A DNA stretch of 64,000 nt from Flaccisagitta enflata (taxonomy: Eukaryota > Chaetognatha > Sagittoidea > Aphragmophora): contig OZ231127.1 in the NCBI GenBank assembly GCA_965153355.1, forward strand, positions 95,356,001-95,420,000, given 5' to 3'. Shown one piece after another: positions 9,701 to 21,721 of this stretch. The first letter of the stretch is position 1. Each line of letters begins with the position of its first letter. A program made the position numbers and the translations under genes. The notes under the pieces were generated by a model. It had not been told where the DNA came from. It ran no database searches and was given only the letters and a program-made list of their open reading frames with translations.

Positions 9701-12589
9701 TTATCTTCGTCAGTTGGAACCCTGACCATCATAAGGTCTCAAAAATTCACCCTCCCAAAAGTTTTTTTCTGCTTATTTTGACCTTACTACAGAAAAAAAA
9801 TCAAGAGTGAGAGCTTTTGAAAATATTATTTCTTGGACGTGAAAGTCTAAGACTGCCTCCACAAGTCAAATTTTGCATTTCAAAGAACATGGCTGTGATC
9901 TCTAGTGAATGTAGAACAGGGCCATGTGTTTATTTTTTTGATTTTGTGCGTTTCTATGCAAACTTAGACTTTCACGCGAGAACACTCAGACAGAATTTTG
10001 CAGATTTTGTTTTCTAGTCGGGGAGCTTAAGGAAGTGTAAGTCAAAATTGCCAAAAAACTCTGGAACTTCATTATTCTGACATATTTTATCATGCTGAAC
10101 ACAAATTTGACCTCCATTTTGGAATATTTACTATAGGTTGTTCTAATGCATTCAAAGGGTATTATTAATTATGCAAATTTTGCCTCTCGCGGTTAGTGTA
10201 TGTGACTGAGAATAATAATTCTGGCTAAGAACTCGAAAGATTTAATTTTGTTGATGTGAGCCTCCGCGACCACGTCATAACTGGAATTGGAAGTTGCTGC
10301 ATCTCACATTATAGCGCAGGACATTCATTCCATCGGAAGGAAGTCTCAATGGGCTAATTGATCCCAACGAAATGAGCCAAAGAAGAAGGCTTGGAAATTT
10401 CAATGGAGATGTCGCTCTTTAAAGAAGGACATGACATGACATGACCCTGACAATCAAGATTTCAGTAGGAGACGAATGTTCTGAGACGAGAGTGAGGAAC
10501 GCAGGGAGAAAAACAAGGCCAACACCTATAAGTCGCGTGCGAGACTTACAGACAAAGAATGACTTAGAATGACTAAGAATGACCTAAAATGATCAAAATT
10601 GACTTAAAATGACTAAAAAACCTAAAGACCAAAAATGACCTAAAATAACTTAAAATGACTTTAAATGACTTAAAATGACTTAAAATGACTTAGACTGACT
10701 CAAAATGACTTAGAATAACTATAAATGACTTAAAATGACTTAGGATGACCTATGAGTTGACGTTATAGTACAAAAAAGTAAAGTGTGATGGACGGACGGA
10801 CCGACGGACCGACAAAGCGGGTTGTAGAGTCGCGTGCACGCGACTAAAAATTGATCTAGGAATGAAAAAAAAAAGATATTAAAAGAGGACAAACCAATAA
10901 GGAAGAAAAGAGGAAAGAAAAAGAGAAAGAAAGAAAGAAAGAATGAAGCAAACAATCGATTTTTTCCTTTTGTTAGTAATAGTTGTGAGCGTTAATTTTG
11001 CGACCATGATGCATTCCCAGCACAATGTGGCATTGCACCAAACTATTGTATTAAACGGTCCATCGAATACTTTGTTTAAAGGGCTGCAACGACGAGGAGG
11101 ATTTTAATTCAACTTACAACGCATGCGTCATGGATGTGACCAATTGCAACAGAGACATGAAACATTGTCTTTGCCCCGCGTTGGATGCGTTCGCGGAATA
11201 TTGCAACGACCTCAAACAATCAGTCGGCAACTGGAGAAGAAGTGTGCCGGATTGTGGTAAGGATTTAATGTATATGTGGCCATGTGGCCATTAGCACAGT
11301 TTGACAGACTCTAAGAGAAGCTGTCTGTCCATCCGGTCGTCCTTACCAACCCGTTTATAAGTGTGTGAAACCATTACTTTTTCTTTTTTTTTCTCCAGAA
11401 TTACATTGTACAAACGGGGATGTCTACCAGGATTGCGGCAACACATGCAACAGAACGTGTGAACACATCAGGAGGATTCCGGTATATGTTTGTTTTGTTA
11501 TGTCTATTTTTTTTCTTATGTCAGAGAGCAGGCTTCTTTTTCTTTCTGCAAGTCGACATTGACCTAGGAGGGCCTTATGACGTTAAAGGAAAAGTCAACG
11601 ATGGATAAACAAGGCCGGATACACGGCCATCAGTTGCGGACGGGTGGGCAGGGGCGGAAATACGCGTTTTCCCACTTTTCAACTCGAGCGTGACGGACCA
11701 ACCGACCAACCGACCGACCAACCGACCGACCGACCGACCGACCAACCGACGGACAAAGCCTGTTATAGAGTTGCGTGTCCGCAACTAAAAATAAAAGCGA
11801 GATATTGAACTTATGCATTATATCTTTTTTTCCAGACCGACCCAGTTCCTTGTGAGCAAGAATGCATACAAGGTTGTTCGTGTCCTCCTGGAATGACGAG
11901 AAGCCAACCGGGCAAAGAAGGCAAATGCATCTGGATGGAGGATTGCAACTGCAAACACGAGGACAAGCTCTACAAGAAAGGAGAGACAACCGTCATCAAG
12001 GAAAGGACATGGTAAGTTAAAGGTAGGGATGTGGAAGCGATTGACCGCTTCCAATTTAGAGGATGGGATAGCTACTAGTATTTCAACTATAAAATGGAAG
12101 CGGAAGCGGAAGCGGCATTAAAATCGACCGCTTCCACATCCCTAGTTAAAAGGCAGGGTTGAATGAGACAAGTTCTACAAGGCGACCGTCATCAAGGAAA
12201 GGACATGGTAAGCTAAAGGGCAAGGTTGTATGGGACAAGTTCTACAAGAAAGGCGAGATGACTATCATCAAGGAAAAGACATTGTATGTTCAGGGGCAAG
12301 GCTTTATGAGACAAGCTCTACAAGAGAAGCGAAACGACTGTCATCAAAAATAAGACATAGTAAGATTAGGAGGCATGGAATGACGACAGGATCATGGAGG
12401 TATATTGGAAAAGAGGGCAAGACAGATGAATGTTTTGTTTTCCAAGGAGCCACACGCAGACAGACCGACGGATGGACAGATACAATCTGATTTACCTACA
12501 GGTGTGAAGTTCATATCAATAAGTCATTGTTTTTTCTTTACCTTGACAGCACCTGTGACGGCGTACTGTGGCGCTGTCCTAACGGCTAA
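6742..12589 (+). CDS. VWD-C8-TIL domain protein, copy 1
   Basis: Eight exons: 6742-6898, 7013-7169, 8468-8708, 8814-8908, 11082-11256, 11399-11481, 11836-12011 and 12550-12589. All phases match and the stop is TAA at 12587-12589, giving about 373 residues. Exons 1-3 form a VWD domain (GDPHFKTEDGRTYEYQGKC, then ITVNGEEVQLP and LFGLLGTYNN). Exons 4-5 form C8 (CDVMKSFVFQ, MKHCLCPALDAFAEYC). Exons 6-8 form TIL (DCGNTCNRTC, GCSCPPGM, ending C-T-C-D-G). Exon 1 starts inside a codon, so an upstream exon exists. The Cys-rich gene at 2506 would fit in phase and supply the missing signal peptide. This module is typical of secreted, disulfide-linked gel or matrix proteins (zonadhesin, SCO-spondin, IgGFc-binding type). 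An almost identical gene structure recurs at 44661-59047. Confidence 0.85.
7193..8084. mobile_element. Long foldback element in intron 2 of VWD copy 1
   Basis: The ends CCGTATTTCCTCTAATTAGC and the inverted form at 8061-8084 are flanked by TA. The arms remain complementary for much of their length, for example the block with TACACCGTCTTTGGATCGGA at about 7390 against its inverse at about 7950, and CCGTCACATGTTACCAATAT at 7846 against its inverse near 7480. The arms exceed 300 bp each. No transposase was seen. Confidence 0.8.
8217..8250. repeat. (GGTT)n microsatellite
   Basis: Short perfect GGTT array in intron 2 of VWD copy 1. Confidence 0.85.
8909..11081. other. Intron 4 of VWD copy 1
   Basis: Over 2 kb with no coding signal. 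It contains a palindrome element at 10511-10850 and otherwise unclassified sequence. The homologous intron of copy 2 (47074-53675) is three times longer and filled with different repeats. Confidence 0.6.
10511..10850 (+). repeat. AACAAGGCC/AGTCGCG palindrome element, long subfamily with TGACTTAAAA array
   Basis: It starts AACAAGGCCAACACCTATAA and then carries a TGACTTAAAA-type decanucleotide array at about 10560-10745. It ends GGGTTGTAGAGTCGCGTGCACGCGACTAAAAA, including the perfect 18-bp palindrome. Confidence 0.85.
11608..11791 (+). repeat. AACAAGGCC palindrome element with (CCGA)n core
   Basis: It starts AACAAGGCCGGATACACGGC, has a CCGACCAACCGA array in the middle and ends AGTTGCGTGTCCGCAACTAAAA, a compensated variant of the terminal hairpin. 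It lies in intron 6 of VWD copy 1. Confidence 0.85.
12026..12142. mobile_element. Small TA-flanked MITE (117 bp)
   Basis: The terminal inverted repeat GGGATGTGGAAGCG starts at 12026 and its complement ends at 12142, with TA at 12024-12025 and 12143-12144. A related fragment is at about 1905-1955. It sits between the exon 7 donor and the first exon-edge duplicate. Confidence 0.7.
12165..12367 (+). repeat. Tandem copies of the exon 7 3' edge and its splice donor
   Basis: Three degenerate copies of the end of TIL exon 7 (GACAAGCTCTACAAGAAAGG through GACATGGTAAG, original 11963-12018) start near 12171, 12234 and 12315. The first keeps a consensus-like donor GACATG|GTAAGC. The second and third read GACATTGTATG and GACATAGTAAG. 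The period is about 62-80 bp. Confidence 0.8.
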
Positions 12590-12684
12590 TAGCAACTATG
12601 ATGGCGTGCTGAAGCGCAGTCCTTGTGAAGGCGGAGATTAAAGCGCACACACGCCTTGTCTTACTTAATAACCCCGTTTCTTAC

Positions 12685-13270
12685 CGGGTCATCAGCCTGA
12701 GATGCCGGATAATGTTAAGCTTTTACTCTGAGATGCCAAATGTCACGGATTTCACACTGATTGTCTCCTATAAAGTATAGGTTGACGTTTTTTGTATCAA
12801 AATTTCATCAAAATCGGTCAAGTAGTATAGATTTTACATGTATTTAAGTAAAAAACTTCCTTTTGGCCACTTCTGTTTTTTCATTGGAAAATAAAGGAAC
12901 AGTCTTTTTTTCCCATTTTCTCATTTTGCAATATTTTGAGCCAGAATCATGAGATTAGTCCTAAATTAAAGATGATTTGAAACTACATCAATTTTTTTTC
13001 ATACTAGACCATTCCAGCTCAAAAAGTTGAAAAAAGAGAGAAATTTAAAAATGCTCTCTCTCTCAATTTTTATTGAAAATTCTGCCATTGAGGGAAAATT
13101 AGTTTCTACTTCAGAGGCTTGTAAAATCTAAACTACTTAACCGATTTGGATGAAATTTTGATACAAAAAAACGTCGGTATATACAAAGACAAACGGTATG
13201 GAAATCAAAGGTATATATAACTGTCTCTGAGTAAAAGCAACAGAATCCAGCATCTCAGGCTGATGACCCT
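12685..13270. mobile_element. Foldback element downstream of VWD copy 1
   Basis: The left end GGGTCATCAGCCTGAGATGC is repeated inverted at the right end (GCATCTCAGGCTGATGACCC). The inner arms also pair: AAAATTTCATCAAAATCGGT at about 12800 against the inverse near 13150. No ORF. Confidence 0.75.
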
Positions 13271-13400
13271 GTATTGAAAACGCTTCCTTTGGACCATGAA
13301 ATTAGAAACTGAATCTAGATGGATGTGAAAAGAAATTATTCTCCGGGTCCCCAATTCCGGGCTTAATCTTTCATTAATACAATTTCTCCCTAATCATGAA

Positions 13401-13575
13401 AACAAGGCCAGATACACGGCTACCGAAGTCGCGTGCGGGTGGGCAGGGGCATGTTGAGGTCACCAGACCATTTGGGCAGGAGCAGAGGAGGTCAAAGTAA
13501 CTCCGTCTCAAAAAACGTCATGACCGACCGACAAACAAACAAAGCGGGTTGTAGAGTCATACACACAACTAAAAA
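13401..13575 (+). repeat. AACAAGGCC palindrome element
   Basis: It starts AACAAGGCCAGATACACGGC, contains GTCGCGTGCGGGTGGGCAGG and AAAGCGGGTTGTAGAGTC, and ends in a degraded hairpin, ACACAACTAAAAA. Confidence 0.8.
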
Positions 13576-14236
13576 TATCCCAAGAAAAACCTAGTATAGT
13601 ATCCCACGACCAATTCTGAAAAGGCCCGAATGAAAAGTTTTCATACATCCATGCTATTTTTGAGCAATCATCCTATGCGCTGCCAGTCCATTATTGTCAA
13701 TATCGCAAATTGCCAAAAAAAAAAAACAAAAACAAAAAAAAACAAAAACTCAACTGCTGGAGCTGATGACTTTTCCGAATTGTTTCAGTGTCAATAATGC
13801 CGTTTTGTGTTATTTTTTGCTTTTGTATGCCATATCAATTCATGAATGTCGCTTTCACGCATTGAGTAATTTCAAATCAGTTCAGAATCAAAAGGAAATC
13901 GACTTCACTCTTTCTTCAGTTTAATTGGGAAAAAAATCGAAAAACGTTTTTCGATTTTTTGAGTTTCGCTTAGGAATTAATTTTTTCCATTTTCGCTTGG
14001 CATTTTGGGAAAGTTGAGTCACGACTAGGCTCGCCCGGGGCTGGGGTTGAAATTGGTACAGGATGAAAGAGGGCACTTTTTTACACCTTCTGGAAAAAAT
14101 CAGGGCACTGTCGGACCAATACTTTAGGCGCTATGAATTTTTTAATCTTTTTTTTATTTTTTCACATTTTCTGCATTTTTCTCAAAGATCTTTATTTTTC
14201 ATCAATCTCAATTTTGGGCCCTAAATAACAACAAAA

Positions 14237-14630
14237 ATGAGTTCAGCTGAGGCCAGAGGGAGGGAGGGACAGGGAGCTAAGGAGAGGGAGGGAGAGAGAG
14301 GGAAGGAGAGGGAGCGAAGGAGAGGGAGGATTTTTCAGTTCAGCAGAGGGCTGAGGGAGGGAGGGAAGGAGAGGGAGAGAAAGGGGGGGAGAAAGGGGGA
14401 GAAACGGAAGGAGAGGGAGAGAGAGGGAGGGAGGAAGAGGAGGAAAGAGAGGGAGAAGGAGGGAGGGAGGGGGAAGGAGGGAGAGGGGGAGGGAGGGGGG
14501 GTGGGAGAGGGGGAGGGAAAGGGAAGGAAATAAAGGGGGAGGGAGAGGGAATGAGAGGGAGGTAAGTAGAGGGAGGGAGGGGGAGTGAGAGGGGGAGGAG
14601 GAGAGAGAGGGGGAGGGAAAGGAGGAAGAA
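14237..14630. repeat. Polypurine (GGGAGA-rich) tract
   Basis: About 390 bp almost entirely purine on the plus strand, built from GGGAGAGGGAGG-like units. It is capable in principle of H-DNA or G-rich structures. A 163-codon Ser/Pro/Leu frame on the minus strand is a by-product of composition. Confidence 0.85.
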
Positions 14631-15594
14631 CTAGTCATCCAAGGATCGCACATGGTCAGCGGTACCCGATGCCCGGACTTCACGTTGTGAAATACGTTCT
14701 CTTTAGCTATTACGAAACGGGTAACGGAAAACACAGTTCGAGCTGTGAATTGAATCGCTTCTTTCTATTTCTTTTTAAATAATCTTCCTTCTCTGACCTT
14801 CACTAAATTCTTTTGAATAACTGTTTTTCTTCTTATCCTGACGGCCTTGATAATCGTTGGCACGCCGCGGTTTCAATCTTCTCAATTCGGTGTTTTGCCG
14901 CTGGAACATAAACTCTTTTCGCAAAAAGTCTCAAGATTCGTCCGTCCGTCCATTGTTCAGTCTTTCTGTCTGTCAATCAATCTGTCCGTCCATCTGTCCA
15001 TCGGTCCATTTATCCGTCCATCCTAGGACAAATAAAAATGAAATAATCCTTAGGGCGTATTTAGGTGGTTCTTGCGTCACTTCCTCGGTTAACACATGCC
15101 TACCCAGTCACTGCCCCTGCCCACTCGCAGGCAGCTAAGGCCCTGGTCTCTACATGCGCGTGCATGTGTACTCATTCATATCCTAACTGAATGAAACAAT
15201 GTGTTCCTGTTTGTGCGTGCGTTGAAGATCACTTTGCTTAATCCGACTTTGTCTATCTGTTTGTCTGTCTATCTGTCTGTCTGTCTGTCTGTCTGTCTAT
15301 CAGTCTAACTGTCTGGTTGTCCAAATTCTCAAGTGGCTGTCAATCTTCAAGGCATCAAATGCAATAAGCGTTTGTCTTTGTCGGTGTTTCGTCGCAAACT
15401 TTGCTTGACTTGTTCTTTTTTTCAAACGCCTAATCTACACTGTCTTTTTTGTCGGTTTCTTTGTCTATCTGTCTATCTGGTTTTCAGGCGAATATGGGCA
15501 GTTTTTGCCTCGCTGCTCCTGCCCAAATGAGTAATTGACCTATCTTATCGCTGCCCATGCCCACCCGCACGCGACTTGGGTGGCCGTGTAATCA

Positions 15595-16041
<447 letters not shown>

Positions 16042-16356
16042 AATCATATCATAAAAAGACACTAGGACACTGGTCTCTTCTGACCGTTGCGATTCCATCT
16101 ATATTCCAAAATACAAAATCACCTCATTAATGAGTCATTAAACGGAACAAAATTTCCTCATTGCTGTTTTACCGCTCTAAATATCGCGACTGAATAATAT
16201 AATCTCTCCTTCATGTAAACAGCTACTTAATTGCTTTCACCGTGTATTCTACGCGGGTTCTCCTGCCGTCCATCCGTCCTGCCGTCCCGCCGCTCATTCA
16301 TTTGTCCTTCCGTTCCACCACAACCTCAACATCAGCCACCACCGGCCACCGCCATC

Positions 16357-19350
16357 ATGCCTTGTTCCGCCTCCTCCTCCTGTGGCCCCGGTTTTGCCAC
16401 TCCTTTGGCCGCGATGAAAAATGGCAAAAGGGAGAAGATTGTTTACTTGCCTTTGGTGGCTCTGAATAAAGAAGATCCCGAAAAACCACCGACGGATCCG
16501 GACGCCTTGGCTACGGTGGACGTGGATCCAGAATCACCCAATTATGGAAAAGGTAAATTATTCGTTTGTGTTGCTGAAGGAGAGAGAGAGAGAGAGAGTG
16601 AGAGTGAGAGAGTGAGAGAGTGAGAGAGTGAGAGTGTGAGAGTGTGAGAGAGTGAGAGAGTGAGAGAGCGAGAGAAACAAAAAGACATAGAGAGCGATAG
16701 AATGAGATAATGTTGTACACAAAGGTAATCCATCAGCTTTGCTTTCTTGGTCAATATTGATATACCAAGTATGCCAAATTCTTACACAGCCTAGAATCAG
16801 AGATCAACCCGAAATTTCCATAGATTTTTTTCGCCCTTGAATGACCAATGTTTTGAAAAATGAATCTAACAGCGGAGTGGTGAACAGTTGGAAAGATGGA
16901 ATGATATGCGGCTGGAACCCATGCAAAGGGGGCATGTAGTTGGACTTTTCAACTGTCTGTACAATCAAAGAAAGACAAGCCCGATCGGGCAAAGATGCGT
17001 CCTGACTGTGTCACTGCTGAGTTTGGGTGACAAATGTGGCCACAGATGCACCGACAGACAAGACTGCTTGAATTTTTGTCCTAAGTCGAAGGAGGCTCTC
17101 AAAATTTAAGAGAACTGTCTGAGCTCGCCACGGCCGAAAAGTGCCAAAAAATGCCCTTTTACACAGATGAACGGACGGACTCTTAAGGAGATGGACGGAC
17201 AGAGCCTCTTATAGAATTGCGAGGACGCATCTAAAAACAAGTAACCAAGGAAACTTCTGTTGGGACTTTAACTTATTAGTGAAACGTTGGTGTGCCGTCA
17301 GTCAGACATACAGATTGTGGAGAAGCGGGAAGCGCCGCTTTTCGGAAGCAGGACTGCAGAGACGGAAGATCATGAAATATGGTTTTAAAAAAAAAGAATA
17401 GAAATTGAGTCATCAGTGATGAATGCGCTAAACAGACTTATTCTGAATCAATTTGCCTTATTCAATAGTCAAATTACTATCAATTTTTGTATTATTTCCA
17501 TAAATGTATCATCAGAGATTATGGATTGACTATGACTGTTCAAGTTTCTTTCAAAAATCTATCATACGAGACCTTATTCTGCCTGTCGGAATCTGGTGGA
17601 CACTTTTTTTGCTTCTCGGAAGGAAAGAAAGATCTTAATATCGGCGGCGTCAGTTACGTCAGTGACAACTCGTCACTGCTAACTGCATGCCAACCTCATC
17701 AGTCAACTCCCTAACAAACTGCGAAAAAAAAAGTCCCGAGGGTTGAGTTTAAAAATTCCTCATCAATTATGCTCACAATTATGCTCACAATTATGCTCAC
17801 AATATCGGTGCGTCAGTCGCGTCAGTTACGACTCGTCACTGCTAACAGGTTGTGCAACTGCATGCCAACCTCATCAGTCAACTCCCTAACAAACTGCAAA
17901 AAAAAAAGTCCCGAGGGTTGAGTTTAAAAATTCCTCATCAATTATGCTCACAACCTCGATGCTAGTAAATAAAACTGGGTTCGTAGAAGTAGGTCGCGTA
18001 ATAACTTTCGATTTTCCTTACGAAAGGTTTCACCACCGCAAAAAAAGGGGGAGTAGGAACGTCTTAAGCCTGAAAGGAAAGTTTCACTCGTTAATTCCGT
18101 TTTATAATATTTCTTCCTTCGCTTTCTTGAAAACTAGGTCATATCTAGGACCGAAGAAAAATAGTAAGCCAAGGATTATGAGAGAAAGTGAATCTTTCTT
18201 GTTAAGATACACGGTACAGTAGAATCCCATTTGGAATAGGAAATAAGCTTTCTCAGCACTAAGTGTACAGTATTATTCCGTTGGGAATGAAATACATGCT
18301 TCCTCAATACTCAATGTACAGTTGTATCCCGCTGCGAACGGAAACGCGGATTAAAAAATGCTGAGAATGGAAAACTGGCCAACATAGTGGAAAGTCAGGA
18401 CCACTTGAATCACTACAAAATAGAAATAGAGCATCACTTCTTTTGTATAGGATAATGTTTCATCGGGTGCTTGTGCATTTTGCGTTGAGTATACGGGTGT
18501 TGTTACGGTCATGTAACTTTAGAGCTAGAGGTTGTGTCAAGGTTGTTCATTATCTTTCTTAATTCATTTGTTTTTGGGTATAACTCCAGTGGTGATCACG
18601 CGTTTCACTCGTGATTCTTCGCCTTTTTTCTCGGTGTGTTGACTTGCCGCATATTGGAGACGAGTAGCATCGTATCACTGAAGAGGATGAGCGAAATGAA
18701 TAGATAAAAAATGAATGAATGAATGAATGAATGAATGAATGAATGAATGAATGAATGAATGAATGATAAATGACAAGTAAAATGTATAAATAAGTGAATG
18801 AATGAATGAATGAATGAATGAATGAATGAATGAACCCTTGCTTTAAATGTTTTGCTTTCTTTCTGTACATGTTGGACATGCCCATTGCCCTACGTTGACG
18901 ACGAGTTGTATCACACTAGATGAAACACTTGCTAAATATTTCTATTCACTTGTTTTTCTCTAACAGTGATCTGATTATTGATATGCCCCATGTTAAGAAC
19001 AGGTTGCATCACACTGGATAAAACACTTGCTAAACATTTCTATTCACTTGTTCTTTCTCTAACAGTGATCCACGTATTGGACATGCCCCATGTTGGTAAC
19101 GAGTTGTGTCACACTGGATAAAACACTTGCTAAACATTCCTATTCACTTGCTCTTTCTCTAACAGTGATCCACGTATTGGACATGCCCCATGTTGGCGAC
19201 GAGTTGCATCACACTGGATGGAACACATGCTCAAGTTGCTTTGGAGATGCTGGACAAACGAGGGACAAACTCATTTTGCCGAGTTTAGGCAGTGATCGTC
19301 TTTACATCATCGACGTCGGCACGGATCCATTAAAGCCAAAGGTTCACAAG
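16357..19350 (+). CDS. SELENBP1: Selenium-binding protein 1 / methanethiol oxidase, exons 1-2 only
   Basis: Exon 1 is 16357-16552 and begins with ATG ([12 protein letters not shown]). Exon 2 is 19166-19350. The junction is phase 1, giving 127 residues. Landmarks are [24 protein letters not shown], then [20 protein letters not shown] and NTCSSCFGD, and a [16 protein letters not shown] strand. The Cys pair (about residues 87 and 90) corresponds to the selenium-binding CSSC of SELENBP1. The family oxidises methanethiol to H2S, H2O2 and formaldehyde in the cytosol and is normally about 470 residues. No later exon (HxxHC-type and WYQPRHN-type segments of the propeller) was found before the LTR element at 21105 or anywhere else in the window. 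The gene is therefore truncated or rearranged. Exon 2 is flanked on both sides by degenerate copies of its own edges. Confidence 0.85.
16573..16680. repeat. (GAGAGTGA)n microsatellite
   Basis: GA/GTGA-type array beginning 20 bases after the donor of SELENBP1 exon 1. Confidence 0.85.
17641..17952. repeat. Tandem duplication, about 160 bp
   Basis: Two direct copies share GGCGTCAGTTACGTCAGT or its variant, CTGCATGCCAACCTCATCAG and AGTCCCGAGGGTTGAG. The junction carries extra ATTATGCTCACA units. It lies in SELENBP1 intron 1. Confidence 0.8.
18210..18355. repeat. Degenerate tandem repeat, about 60 bp
   Basis: Three units of the form TACAGTAGAATCCCATTTGG followed by AATAGGAAATAAGCTTTCTC. No coding signal. 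Confidence 0.6.
18709..18838. repeat. (GAAT)n microsatellite, interrupted
   Basis: Two GAAT arrays (about 18711-18764 and 18796-18834) separated by a short unique segment. Minus-strand frames read IHSF repeats and are not a gene. Confidence 0.9.
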
Positions 19351-19460
19351 GTTAGTTCATGCACTATGGGCCTGATTTGGATAAGTTCAGGCACAGACTC
19401 TCTTAAACCCAGAGTTTACAAGGTTAGTTTACGCACTATTGACAGAGATCGTCTTTACAT
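18860..19460 (+). repeat. Tandem copies of both edges of SELENBP1 exon 2
   Basis: Upstream, three degenerate copies of the exon's 5' part precede the real exon. Two of them have their own acceptor CTCTAACAG|TGATC at 18966 and 19065, against the functional one at 19165, with a 99-100-bp period. The copies carry in-frame stops (TGA, TAA). Downstream, the exon's 3' part recurs: ACCCAGAGTTTACAAGGTTAG at about 19409, and GAGATCGTCTTTACATCATG at about 19445. Confidence 0.85.
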
Positions 19461-19894
19461 CATGGACATCTGCAAATACCCTTTGAAACCTCCAGCTCAA
19501 AATGTTTAGGTCAATTACTCCACAGTGTACCAATTTGGATTAATTGTGACCCACAGTTCATATGGCTAGGCAGTGGCGGTAATCCATTCAAACCCTGAGT
19601 AGACTGTGTGGCAAAATCTATTTTGTTTAAATCTCTGCAAAACAAACTTTTTGTCTTGAATTGAGCAAGATAAAGCATCGAAATCTTTGAAAGAGGATTC
19701 AAATACCACCATCCATGGATCAGTCTATTACCAGCAGTAAGTTGATCCGTCTGGCAGCCAGCGATTTTTTGTCAACGCTCAGAAGGAATTCTGTAACTGT
19801 AAACAAATGACCTGAAGTCTTGATACAAAAATGTGTAAAAGCTAAAGGAATGTTATGAATTATCAAGCGCATATATATATTCTAGTTAAGTGCT

Positions 19895-20486
19895 AACAAG
19901 GCCAACACCTATGAGTCGCGTACGAGACTTACATTTAGTATACTATGCGAATTTAAAAAAAAGACGCACCTTTGTATTTGCTGATAAAGCTGACTTAAAA
20001 AGTACAAAAAAAATTTTACAGAAAGAGTGATTTTGAAGATTTTCAAATTATCTTTCATTCTAGACCAATCCCAGATCTGTATCTTTAACGGTTTAGGAGC
20101 TAGAGCTCTTTAAAGTGAAACACCATTTTGCTGAATTGCATCTTTTTCAAAGGGACTGCAAAAACAAATTTGGCAACGTTTTTACTCAAACTAATGCCAT
20201 TTCCAAACGAAAAAAGATAGAGATACCAGATTGGCGCCAAATGAAAGAGTTTTTCAAGAGCTTCAAAATGGTCTAAGATTTTAGTTAGTTTTTGTGATTT
20301 TCAATGGCGCAATCAATCATTCAAAAGTGCGTCTTTTTTTTAAATTCATATAGTACACTTAAAAGACCTAAAATGAGCTAAAGAAATAGAATTGATAAAA
20401 AAAGTAAAAGCGTGACGGACAGACAGATCGACCGACGGACGGACGGACTAAGTGGGGTGTAGAGTCGCTTACACGCGACTAAAAAT
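19895..20486 (+). repeat. AACAAGGCC palindrome element, split by a nested foldback
   Basis: It starts AACAAGGCCAACACCTATGAG and ends GGGGTGTAGAGTCGC...ACGCGACTAAAAA. Its interior is interrupted by the element at 19943-20353. Confidence 0.8.
19943..20353. mobile_element. Nested TA-flanked foldback element
   Basis: Left CTATGCGAATTTAAAAAAAAG plus ACGCAC and right GTGCGTCTTTTTTTTAAATT plus CATATAG are inverted, with TA at 19941-19942 and 20354-20355. It is inserted into a palindrome element. Confidence 0.7.
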
Positions 20487-21104
20487 GTGTTGTAATTCCC
20501 AGAATCTGGCTTAATGTGCACACCAATTACCACCAGGATGAAACTTTTATTTAAATAAGAAATTAACCATTGATCTGACAACTATCGCTAATCTAATAAA
20601 GATCCGTCCTTTAACTTTAAATGATGGCCAAACAAATTTCAAGGCTGAAATTGAAACGACCGAACCAGCCGTGTGGGTCATTTGTTATGTTATCTAAATC
20701 TAATTGGGGGTGAGGGGGGGAAAACCCTCTACTTATACATCCTCCCCCAATCGCCCCCTTTTCCGGTGTAGAATTGGTTAACATGTATTTAAAGAAAATT
20801 TACAGGGCAAACACAACGAGAAGGGTCGGTCGATCGTGAATGTGTCCGAGGAAGATAACCAGATGTGTGATGTAGAGATCCCAAAATCAGGGCTAATGAA
20901 ATTATGAAAATCAATTATCTTAAGAAGAAAAAAAAAGCCACACAAATCTTATTTGAGCCGGCAATTCTTAATGACCTCTGAAGAAAGTAGACTCTTTTCC
21001 ATTTAACCATATTTACTCGTATGAAGGGGCGTCATTTTGTTTACTTATCAATGCAATAGCATAGAGGTTCACAAATGTTCCAATATGAATGACGCCATTC
21101 CCAC

Positions 21105-21483
21105 TGGGTTTAAAGGCAAGAGCAGCCAGTGTCTCTTAGGGTAACCGTGCTAACAAGTTAAAAGACTAACTTAACAAGTTAGCAACATGGAAACCGGGGA
21201 TTGATGACATGGAAGTGATAAAAGGTAATCTAACTAATGAAGTTAAATCCTAACAGTAATGAGGAATGACAATGCGCGAAGCTATAACCAAGAAACATCT
21301 CTCCATTTAGATATTTATAAAAGGTATAACAAACTGTTTATGGAAAACGCTAGCCAAATAGCTATGAAAGTATTACAGAAATTCCATTAGAGAAAACTAT
21401 CAAGCTATTGTAAAATGTCATTAAGCTTGCATCCCGTGTATCTATAGTCCTTGGAAAAGGGATACGTAAATCTCTCTATAACA
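21105..21483 (-). repeat. Short LTR (3' LTR of the minus-strand element)
   Basis: 379 bp. Nearly identical to the two ends of the right LTR but lacking its central ~730 bp. The junction is GGTAATCTAAC|TAATGAAGT. Confidence 0.8.
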
Positions 21484-21721
21484 GGGCTCCCTTTTTTCTA
21501 GGAAGCAGTCCCTGCGTTACACTTTCATCCCTACAAGAATAAAAATTTCATGATTTATGCGATAGTTTTAGGGAGTTGCAATGTTAAGTCCATGAATCCA
21601 CAATTGCCATATTGGCTCAACCAATGTTAAAAAGACGTCAGCACTGAGTGCGTCCACTCCTACTGCATCATTGGAGAAGGGAAGAGTCGGGATACGTGAA
21701 TACGTCCAGGACTAGCCGCCC

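Larger units (their letters stand above)
19510..21104. other. Gap between SELENBP1-like exon 2 and the LTR element
   Basis: No exon was recognised, including no third SELENBP1 exon. It holds a palindrome element (19895-20486) with a nested foldback; the remainder is AT-rich unclassified sequence. Confidence 0.5.

Noticed and set aside
14243-14734. 163-codon Ser/Pro/Leu protein on the minus strand
   Set aside because: It is read from the polypurine tract; composition explains the open frame.
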